Shown here one piece after another: positions 1 to 5,812 of a stretch of DNA of 9,455 nucleotides; the first letter of the stretch is position 1; every line of letters starts with the position of its first letter. Source of the stretch: Chloroflexota bacterium. Its GTDB lineage: Bacteria > Chloroflexota > Anaerolineae > SpSt-600. The notes beneath the pieces are model-generated. The model had not been told where the DNA came from, did no database searches, and was given only the letters and a program-made list of their open reading frames with translations. The position numbers and the translations under genes are program-made. The DNA lies in NCBI GenBank assembly GCA_011041825.1, contig DRAO01000431.1, positions 1-9,455 on the forward strand, written 5' to 3'.

Positions 1-23
1 GGCCGCCGTCGAGAAAACAGCCT

Positions 24-872
24 TTAATACTTATAGAACCCCTCGCCTGTCTTGCGGCCTAGCTTGCCAGCGATGACCATCCGCCGCAGGAGAGAGGGGG
101 CAGCGTAGCGGGGGTCCTTGAGCTCTTCGTACATTGCATCAGCGATGTAAAGCACGGTGTCCAGGCCGATGAAGTCCAGCAAAGTGAGTGGCCCCATCGG
201 GTGATTGAGCCCCAGTTTGATGGCGGTGTCTATGTCCTCCTTGGTGGCGTAGCCTGTCTCCAGCATCCGCACCGCATCCAGAAGGTACGGAACCAGCAGG
301 GCATTGACGATGAAGCCAGGGGCATCCTTGGCCACCACGATGGTCTTGCCCAGGGATTCGCCAAACTTGCGGGCAATCTCCATCGTCTCATCAGAGGTCA
401 AGATGGTGCGCACCATCTCCAAAAGGGGCATCACCGGCACGGGGTTAAAGAAATGGAGCCCCAGGACCTTGTCAGGCCGGTTGGTGACCGAGGCCATCTC
501 GGTGATGCACAGCGATGAGGTATTGGAAGCCAGAATGGCGTGGGGCGGGGTGATGCGGTCGAGTTCGGCGAAGACCTGCTTCTTCACATCGAGGTTCTCA
601 ATCACGGCCTCGATGACGATGTCGCAACCGGCGAAGTCTTCCATAGAGGTTGTGCCCTTGATGCGGGCCAGGGCAGCGTCCATCTCTTCTTGAGTGAGCT
701 TGCCCCTAGAAACGCCTTTGCTCATCGAGGCTTTTATGCGCCCCAGGCCCTTCTGGAGCAGCTCATCGTTGACTTCCCGGACGACGACTTCGTATCCGGA
801 GCGGGCACAGACCTCAGTGATGCCCGAACCCATAAGCCCGCATCCTACGACACCGACTTTTTTGATGTCCAT
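24..872 (-). CDS. hbd: 3-hydroxybutyryl-CoA dehydrogenase (3-hydroxyacyl-CoA dehydrogenase family)
   Basis: This cytoplasmic enzyme interconverts (S)-3-hydroxybutyryl-CoA and acetoacetyl-CoA with NAD(P), in butyrate-type fermentation or the last part of beta-oxidation. The 282 residues match the usual length of single-domain-pair Hbd/PaaH proteins. The N-terminal Rossmann fold carries the dinucleotide loop GCGLMGSG at residues 10-17. The catalytic set is all present: Ser119 in NTSS, His140 in GLHFFNP, Glu152 in PLLE and Asn190 in APGFIVN. The C-terminal helical domain has the usual GLNHPMGP and ends in KTGEGFY. The ATG at 870-872 is preceded by a good Shine-Dalgarno GGGAGGTG (878-885) with 5-nt spacing. 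About 100 nt separate it from the VanW gene, and a candidate promoter lies in that gap, so it may be transcribed alone or by read-through. No thiolase, crotonase or acyl-CoA dehydrogenase gene is visible beside it. The family is certain; the preferred chain length and cofactor cannot be read from the sequence. Confidence 0.97.
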   Translation of the reverse strand: MDIKKVGVVGCGLMGSGITEVCARSGYEVVVREVNDELLQKGLGRIKASMSKGVSRGKLTQEEMDAALARIKGTTSMEDFAGCDIVIEAVIENLDVKKQVFAELDRITPPHAILASNTSSLCITEMASVTNRPDKVLGLHFFNPVPVMPLLEMVRTILTSDETMEIARKFGESLGKTIVVAKDAPGFIVNALLVPYLLDAVRMLETGYATKEDIDTAIKLGLNHPMGPLTLLDFIGLDTVLYIADAMYEELKDPRYAAPSLLRRMVIAGKLGRKTGEGFYKY

Positions 873-928
873 AGCTGCACCTCCCAGAGCAGGGATTTGG
901 GAAATTGGCGGCTTTAACCCGGTTTCTT

Positions 929-957
929 AGTCTAACACAAAAGGGGGGACAAGGCAA
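929..957 (-). promoter_or_regulatory. Candidate sigma-70-type promoter for the 3-hydroxybutyryl-CoA dehydrogenase gene
   Basis: On the minus strand TTGCCT (952-957, four of six consensus -35 bases) and TAGACT (929-934, four of six -10 bases) are separated by exactly 17 nt. A TGT directly precedes the -10 box, giving a TGn extended -10. It lies in the 97-nt gap between the VanW stop and the dehydrogenase start and would give a leader of about 50 nt. It is the weakest of the four promoter candidates in the window. Confidence 0.5.
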
Positions 958-973
958 GCAAGGAAATTAACGT

Positions 974-2734
974 TCATCCTTCCCTGGTCCCCACCAGGTA
1001 GACAGCGTTCCAAGGCTTGTAGCGGCTGAAGAACACATCCCGGTGCACCACCCGGTCCCCTTCTTTCACAATACGCCTGACTTCCACATCAACACCATCC
1101 ACAGCCCATTCCACTTGTTTCACTACCCCCTTGGGAAGGGTAGGGTCTTCCCGGTATTCAGGGGGGCCGTGAGAGACGTGGTTGGAGAGGAAGGGGCCTT
1201 GCATCTCTACGGTTCTGCCCGTGGGAGTGCTGTAAAAATAGAAGGTTAAAGTACCCTTTTTCTCATCCACTTCGGTCTCAATGAGCAGGTAATAAGGGGT
1301 ATCGTTGCGGAATTTGAAATCCACCATAGGGGCGTAAACGGTGGCATCCAGTCCCAAAGGAGGTTCATACCAATGCACCCGATAGCCGTGAGCGTGACGC
1401 TCTATTATCTCGTAGCCTCCCCAGAAAGCGGCCCGGAAGGCTGTGGTGGAGACCTGGCATACCCCCCCGCCTATGCCTATGCGAGTTCTATCGCCCCAGA
1501 TGATGAGGGAATCCTCGTACCCGTTGGCTGCCGTTACCTTGCCGAGGTATCGGTTGAAGGAGAAGATTTCCCCAGGGGGAATTACCAGCCCGTGGAATTG
1601 AGCTGCCGCCCTCTTGATGTTTTTAACCCGGGCTGCCGAGGAGCCTTTAAAAGAAGTCGTGGCCTTGCTCACCAATTCCCTTATGCCCAGTTCATAGGCC
1701 TTCTCCACCGACACCTTTGGCTCAAGCACTTCCACGGGTAAGTCCACATATTCCCGGTCCTCCAAAAGGGCTTGCTTAACCAGGCTGACCGCTTCTTCCA
1801 CCTTGAGTTTATAACCCTTTCGGCTGTAGATAATGGGGGTAAGGGAGCCTGTGGCCGGGTCGAAATCAAAGCGAGCATCTAATGGCTCCCGGTTTATGAA
1901 GGCAGCGATGCCTTGCAGGAAATCTTCGATGCCCCCTTCATCGAGCTTGACTTCTAAGGCGATGTGGCCATCCTGAGCAGGCACCTGGCTGAATTTTATC
2001 CACGAGGCTATGATAGCAGGCTCCACAGCCCACATTTTACCCCCAAAGCGTAAGATCAGCCGTGATTTAAGCAGTTTCTCGGCCTGCTCTTTGGCTTTGG
2101 AGGTGTCCACTATCGCAGCGGGGAAGGTGTTGACCACCAGCTTTACCTCCCCCGGTTGCATCGAGGCTATCAATTCCTCCACCTGCCTGAGGGTGGCTTC
2201 CACATCCACTTCAACCCCATCCCGGGGTTGCACTTCCTCCAGGGAAAGGTCAACCCTTATGCTTAGCCCCCCGTCCTGGGCAGGGGTATTCACCTCCCGG
2301 GCGATTCGGCTGAGGAGCGAGAGCGCCCTTCCTCTATCGAACGTTACGACCGGGAGCAGGTTCACCCCCCTCACCAGAGCTGTTCCCTGGCAAAGGAGTT
2401 GCTTCCACCAGGAGCCCTGCCGCCCTATCGAATAAGCCATAAAAGCGGTAGCCCGATAATCCACGGTAGCCCCCACCTCACCGGAAGAGAGCTCCCAGTG
2501 CCGGTTGCCGTAGCTTATCACAATCGAACAACCTTTGTAATTGATGAACTCATTTCTGAGGAGGGTCTCAGCTTCGGGGATGGTGAGGCCACCCAGGTTA
2601 AGGCCCAGCACCTTTACACCCAGGTATATCCGTCCGGCAAAGGCAGCCTGGTAGAGCAGAAAGCTCAACGTGGGGAGGCTTGCAAGCACAAATAAAATTG
2701 CCAGAGGGATTAACAGCCATTTCCGGATGGACAT
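974..2734 (-). CDS. VanW family envelope protein with peptidoglycan-binding-like repeats and a G5-like tail
   Basis: This is a membrane-anchored extracytoplasmic protein of about 586 residues. From the ATG at 2732-2734 it starts MSIRKW, followed by a hydrophobic segment of roughly 23 residues that acts as a signal or anchor. Two PG_binding_4-like regions follow: one begins near VLGLNLGGLTIPEAETLL, the other covers the stretch ending KGYKLKVEEAVSLVKQALL. The VanW domain covers about residues 360-490 and contains its hallmark GGGVCQVSTT. The C-terminal 60 residues (EVRRIVKEGDRVVHRDVFFS) resemble a G5 domain. The biochemical role of VanW proteins is not established; they recur with peptidoglycan-binding modules, so a cell-wall role is an inference. 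An upstream in-frame GTG at 2789-2791 would add 19 polar residues, but it lacks a well-spaced Shine-Dalgarno. The ATG has GGGGTG nearby and puts the hydrophobic segment at the N-terminus, so I chose it. The gene is last in the probable thpR operon, 73 nt after the phosphoribosyltransferase. Confidence 0.93.
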   Translation of the reverse strand: MSIRKWLLIPLAILFVLASLPTLSFLLYQAAFAGRIYLGVKVLGLNLGGLTIPEAETLLRNEFINYKGCSIVISYGNRHWELSSGEVGATVDYRATAFMAYSIGRQGSWWKQLLCQGTALVRGVNLLPVVTFDRGRALSLLSRIAREVNTPAQDGGLSIRVDLSLEEVQPRDGVEVDVEATLRQVEELIASMQPGEVKLVVNTFPAAIVDTSKAKEQAEKLLKSRLILRFGGKMWAVEPAIIASWIKFSQVPAQDGHIALEVKLDEGGIEDFLQGIAAFINREPLDARFDFDPATGSLTPIIYSRKGYKLKVEEAVSLVKQALLEDREYVDLPVEVLEPKVSVEKAYELGIRELVSKATTSFKGSSAARVKNIKRAAAQFHGLVIPPGEIFSFNRYLGKVTAANGYEDSLIIWGDRTRIGIGGGVCQVSTTAFRAAFWGGYEIIERHAHGYRVHWYEPPLGLDATVYAPMVDFKFRNDTPYYLLIETEVDEKKGTLTFYFYSTPTGRTVEMQGPFLSNHVSHGPPEYREDPTLPKGVVKQVEWAVDGVDVEVRRIVKEGDRVVHRDVFFSRYKPWNAVYLVGTREG

Positions 2735-2807
2735 ATTCACCCCAGACTTCCTCTCTGCATTGGAAAGCGCAGATTCCTCGGTACGTAACACAATGCAGTC
2801 AGATTGC

Positions 2808-3458
2808 CTAATCCCCTTCCGAGGGGGCTAATTCCCGCAGCAAGCGTTTGACCTCTTCGTCAGAAGTCTGCTCAAAATTCAGGTAAAAGGCCCCAACGGC
2901 CCAGAAAGGAGAAGGGGTATGGAGGCACACCACCCTATCAGCTTCCTGCTTTAGCTTCGCTATAGCCTCTGGAGGGGCAACAGGCACGGCCAGGATGGTC
3001 TGGGAAGGCTTATTGGCTCGGATAGCTCTAAGGGCAGCGATGGTGGTGGCTCCCGTGGCTACCCCATCGTCCACAAGTATCACCGTCTTACCGGTAATCC
3101 CATAACCTTCACGCCCACCCCGGTACATTTTCATACGGCGTTGAATTTCCCTCTTCTGCCGCTCGGCTTCCTTCTTCACGTATTCGTCAGGGATGCCCAG
3201 GACCCGGATGGTGTGTTCGTCCAGAACCAGGGTGCCATCGCTGGCTATGGCTCCGATGGCTAGTTCGGGGTTCCCAGGGGCCCCGATTTTGCGAGCTATG
3301 AACACATCCAAGGGCAAGCCCAGGGCTTTTGCCACTTCGTAGGCCACCACCACCCCTCCTCGTGGGATTCCGAGCACCAGGGTGTCTTCTTTGCCTTTCA
3401 AATCCACGAGCTCTTTGGCCAGGAGTTTGCCAGCTTCGTATCTGTCCCGGAAATACAT
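2808..3458 (-). CDS. Phosphoribosyltransferase family protein
   Basis: This is a type I phosphoribosyltransferase-fold protein of 216 residues, expected in the cytoplasm. The PRPP-binding loop is clear: VILVDDGVATGAT at about residues 126-138, with the two acidic residues and the Gly/Thr-rich turn intact. The N-terminal block FRDRYEAGKLLAKEL, then LGIPRGGVVVAYEVAKALG and FIARKIGAPGNPELAIGA, is typical of a conserved uncharacterised bacterial subfamily. That subfamily is sometimes fused to hydrolase domains; here it stands alone. The acceptor base is unknown, and the protein should not be named as HPRT, APRT or UPRT. Translation most likely starts at the ATG 3456-3458, where AGGAG sits 6 nt upstream; the adjacent in-frame GTG (3459-3461) is closer to that site than usual. 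The gene begins 10 nt after the stop of the LOG-like gene, and the Shine-Dalgarno abuts that stop, which suggests coupled translation. Confidence 0.93.
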   Translation of the reverse strand: MYFRDRYEAGKLLAKELVDLKGKEDTLVLGIPRGGVVVAYEVAKALGLPLDVFIARKIGAPGNPELAIGAIASDGTLVLDEHTIRVLGIPDEYVKKEAERQKREIQRRMKMYRGGREGYGITGKTVILVDDGVATGATTIAALRAIRANKPSQTILAVPVAPPEAIAKLKQEADRVVCLHTPSPFWAVGAFYLNFEQTSDEEVKRLLRELAPSEGD

Positions 3459-3468
3459 CACCTGCTCC

Positions 3469-3945
3469 TCATCGGTTTCTCGCTAGCTTCAGGGCTTTTT
3501 CCACCGCTTCCTTAGGGGTTTGAGCTGGGATTATATCTCTCACCTCCCGACCGCCTTTCAGGAGTTGCCAGGTATTAAGTCCTATAACAGGGATGCCAAA
3601 TTTGAGGGCGTAGGCTATTTCCGAGAGGGTGCCGTATTCCCCATCTATCGCTATGACGGCCTGGGCAGAGCGCACCACGATGATGTTACGGGCTTCCCCA
3701 AGGCCGGTCACAATGGGGATGTCCACGAAGGGGTTAGCTTCAGAGGCTCTGGTGCCGGGGAGGATGCCTATGGTTAACCCTCCTTCGTCCTTAGCCCCCC
3801 GGCAGGCTGCTTCCATTACTCCCCCCAGCCCTCCGCAAATTAGGATGGCATTATGGCGGGCTATCTCCCGCCCCACTTCTTCAGCCACGAATGCTGTACG
3901 GGGATCACAGAAGGCTCCTCCTATCACCGCAATGGCAATCCTCAC
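3469..3945 (-). CDS. TIGR00725 family LOG-like protein (putative nucleotide/NMP phosphoribohydrolase fold)
   Basis: This small cytoplasmic protein of 158 residues has the Rossmann-like fold shared by LOG (lysine decarboxylase-like) proteins. The nucleotide-binding motif CGGLGGVMEAACRGA lies at about residues 37-51. The LOG active-site motif appears as DGEYGTLSEIA (101-111) in place of the canonical PGGxGTxxE; Glu109 is kept, and Arg86 or Arg92 is in the right region for the partner arginine. True LOG enzymes split nucleoside 5'-monophosphates into base and ribose 5-phosphate. The TIGR00725 branch has no firmly established activity that I know of, so that reaction is only a possibility here. 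The start is GTG (3943-3945), preceded by GGAGG at 6-nt spacing inside the end of thpR. The two genes overlap by 4 nt (GTGA), a classic coupling arrangement. Confidence 0.93.
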   Translation of the reverse strand: MRIAIAVIGGAFCDPRTAFVAEEVGREIARHNAILICGGLGGVMEAACRGAKDEGGLTIGILPGTRASEANPFVDIPIVTGLGEARNIIVVRSAQAVIAIDGEYGTLSEIAYALKFGIPVIGLNTWQLLKGGREVRDIIPAQTPKEAVEKALKLARNR

Positions 3946-4532
3946 CGCTCACCTCCCAGGGGGAAGGAAGCCAGCCGGGTGTATACAGCTCCACTGGGCT
4001 TGAGGTCGCTTCGCATAAGGCTGACCATTTCCACTTTCACCTGGCCCATTGTACCTGCTTCAAAGCTCCTAATCCGTTCCCCCAGCTTGCGCCTCTCTGC
4101 CCCTGATACCCTTCTCCCCACTCGGCCCAGGGTTAGGTGGGGGGAGAAGGCCTTGTTTTCCGGTTTAAAGCCCAGCCGAGCAAGCGCATCTTCCACTTCT
4201 TTCTGAAGGGCCAGGAGGGTTCCAGACGGCTCTTCCACCCCCACCCATATCACGTTAGGGCGGTTGGTGGAGGGGAAGCACCCCAGCCCTCCGTAGGAGA
4301 AGGTGAAAGGTTGATACCGGCTACAGACTTTTTCCAAGGCCCCTTTCACTGCCTCAAGTTTAGGGGCTTTTACCTCGCCTAGGAACTTGAGGGTGAGGTG
4401 GATTCCCTGGGGATTGACCCAGCGTACTAATCCGGAGGGGATTTGGGCTTTGAGTTGCTCCTGGAGGGCCGCTAGCTGCTTAAGCGTGTGCGGGTCTAAT
4501 TCCACAGCTACAAAGGAACGGATGAGTTCCAT
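3942..4532 (-). CDS. thpR: RNA 2',3'-cyclic phosphodiesterase (2H family, formerly 2'-5' RNA ligase LigT)
   Basis: ThpR opens 2',3'-cyclic phosphate ends of RNA to 2'-phosphomonoesters; it also shows a reversible 2'-5' ligase activity in vitro. The protein has 196 residues, slightly longer than the E. coli enzyme. Both 2H catalytic tetrapeptides are present: HLTL at 45-48, followed by KFLG, and HLTL at 132-135, followed by GRV. The N-terminal IRSFVAVEL is the usual first strand, and the C-terminal half keeps SLMRSDLKPSGAVYT. The ATG at 4530-4532 has the purine-rich AGGGGAG about 8 nt upstream and lies roughly 26 nt below the predicted transcription start of a near-consensus promoter. It is therefore the first gene of the unit thpR, LOG-like, phosphoribosyltransferase, VanW. 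It overlaps the next gene by 4 nt. The assignment is firm; the physiological RNA substrate is unknown. Confidence 0.96.
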   Translation of the reverse strand: MELIRSFVAVELDPHTLKQLAALQEQLKAQIPSGLVRWVNPQGIHLTLKFLGEVKAPKLEAVKGALEKVCSRYQPFTFSYGGLGCFPSTNRPNVIWVGVEEPSGTLLALQKEVEDALARLGFKPENKAFSPHLTLGRVGRRVSGAERRKLGERIRSFEAGTMGQVKVEMVSLMRSDLKPSGAVYTRLASFPLGGER

Positions 4533-4565
4533 CCCTGCATCTCCCCTTAGTAGATCGGCTTTTCT

Positions 4566-4594
4566 ATTATAGCAGGTATCTCCCCCTTTTTCAA
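4566..4594 (-). promoter_or_regulatory. Strong near-consensus extended -10 promoter for the thpR operon
   Basis: On the minus strand TTGAAA (4589-4594, five of six -35 bases) and a perfect TATAAT (4566-4571) are separated by 17 nt. The bases before the -10 are TGC, so it also has the TGn extension. The -35 box lies only 4 nt from the end of the upstream propeller gene, so the whole promoter fits in the 66-nt gap. Transcription should start near 4559. This is the best promoter in the window and implies that the thpR set is expressed independently of the secreted-protein genes upstream. Confidence 0.88.
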
Positions 4595-4598
4595 CTTC

Positions 4599-5807
4599 TC
4601 ATTTTATACACCAGCTCACATCTGTATCATCGTAACCGTTTCTAGTCAGGCGAACGGGCCAGCGGTTTTTAAGGGATAAAATGTAGATTTCCCGGGCTTG
4701 CACTCCCTTTCCCCACCCGGTATAGGCCACGAAAGCCAGGAGCTTACCGTCGGGGGAGAAGACGGGTTGCTCCACCCCACCGGCTATCTCCGTTATCCTT
4801 TCGACCCCCGTTCCATCCGGGTTCATCAGGTAAAGCTGATGGGGGCCCTCTCTACCGGAGACAAAGGCTATCTTGCTGCCATCAGGAGCCCAGGCGGGAT
4901 GCCAGTCTTGGGCAGGGTTCTCCGTAAGCCGCATCAAGCCCGAACCATCACGCTTGATGCGGTACACGTCCCAGTTGCCTTCCCTTAAAGCCGCAAAGGT
5001 TATCTCTTCGCCCGTTGGCGACCAAGCAGCCTGCCCAGCGTAGGAGTTGCCTTGAGTGAGCTGCCTGACCTGGCGGGTGTTTAGGTCCAAGAGGAACAGT
5101 TCCTGCCCGCCTGCTCGGTTGGACACAAAGAGGAGGTAACGTCCAGAGGGGTCATAAAGGGGTTCCCTATTTATGCCTTCTCCTATCAGCAGGCTCCTCT
5201 CTCCTCCTCTGAGCACCCAAATCCCTGAGGCTCCTTCCTGCTTGTAAGAGGCAAAAGCCAGGGAACCATCGGGGGCTTGTGAGGGTTCACGGTCCTGGAT
5301 TTCATTATCGGTGATTTTCTCCAACTCCTTTCCATCGGCCCGCATCCGGTAAATCTCATAATCGCCATCCCGGTTGCTGGCGAAGCAGAGGTAGAGAGGT
5401 TCAATCACTTCCAGGTTAATGGGAGGGGAGACCAGGTGGCGATTTTCATTATCGGTAATACGCACTTCTAATGCATAAGAATGAACCTGGGGGGCTTGCC
5501 AGGTAAAAGCTATGCGCCACTTCCCCCCAGAAAGGCGGGCTACTCGGGGGAAGGGGGCTGCTCTTCTGCCATTAACCCATAGCTCTGCGGAGATGAACCT
5601 CTCAACCCGGCTTTCCACCTCTACAGTGATTACCTGACCTTGGATTACGACCGAATTGTCCGGGGGGGTTATCACCGAAAGTAAAGGGGAAGCCCCCGCA
5701 GTGGGGGCTTCCCCTCTGGTTCCCTGTCTTATCAGGTATATCAGGAGGCCGTATTCAAGGGCCACTAAGACCGCAAGGATTAGGAGGACTATGATCCGGC
5801 GGCCCAT
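4599..5807 (-). CDS. Membrane-anchored Ig-like + PD40/TolB-like beta-propeller protein
   Basis: This protein of 402 residues is probably anchored in the membrane with its bulk outside. Residues 1-27 (MGRRIIVLLILAVLVALEYG...) form one positively-flanked membrane segment. An Ig-like domain follows at about 43-136 (ITPPDNSVVIQGQVITVEV to INLEVIEP). Six PD40/WD40-like repeats of the TolB type then run from about 139 to 402; they are recognised by blade starts such as LCFASNRDGDYEIY, LLFVSNRAGGQELF, ITFAALREGNWDVY and IAFVSGREGPHQLY, each ending in a variant of RLT/RIT, and by WSPTG, WAPDG and FSPDG turns. It is not TolB itself: the TolB N-terminal domain is absent and no Pal or Tol genes are near. 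The family usually mediates protein or ligand contacts and no enzyme motif is seen. The ATG (5805-5807) is 5 nt after the stop of the upstream secreted protein, with only a weak AAGGG, so translation is probably coupled. The only two cysteines are Cys141 and Cys400. Confidence 0.92.
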   Translation of the reverse strand: MGRRIIVLLILAVLVALEYGLLIYLIRQGTRGEAPTAGASPLLSVITPPDNSVVIQGQVITVEVESRVERFISAELWVNGRRAAPFPRVARLSGGKWRIAFTWQAPQVHSYALEVRITDNENRHLVSPPINLEVIEPLYLCFASNRDGDYEIYRMRADGKELEKITDNEIQDREPSQAPDGSLAFASYKQEGASGIWVLRGGERSLLIGEGINREPLYDPSGRYLLFVSNRAGGQELFLLDLNTRQVRQLTQGNSYAGQAAWSPTGEEITFAALREGNWDVYRIKRDGSGLMRLTENPAQDWHPAWAPDGSKIAFVSGREGPHQLYLMNPDGTGVERITEIAGGVEQPVFSPDGKLLAFVAYTGWGKGVQAREIYILSLKNRWPVRLTRNGYDDTDVSWCIK

Positions 5808-5812
5808 AGCCC

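Noticed and set aside
983..998. A 6-bp hairpin CCTGGT-CCCC-ACCAGG at the 3' end of the VanW gene as a rho-independent terminator
   Set aside because: It lies inside the last codons of VanW and is not followed by a T-run on the minus strand.
2735..2791. GTG start at 2789-2791 for the VanW protein
   Set aside because: It lacks a well-placed Shine-Dalgarno and adds 19 polar residues before the membrane segment; the ATG at 2732-2734 is more plausible, though the GTG cannot be excluded.
2755..2798. Perfect 8-bp inverted repeat (CTGCATTG / CAATGCAG) upstream of the VanW gene as a regulatory element
   Set aside because: A rough estimate gives several such 8-bp matches by chance in a window of this size, and the 28-nt loop shows no further pairing.
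4599..5807. TolB of the Tol-Pal system as the identity of the propeller protein
   Set aside because: The TolB N-terminal domain is absent, an Ig-like domain takes its place, and no Tol or Pal genes are in view.
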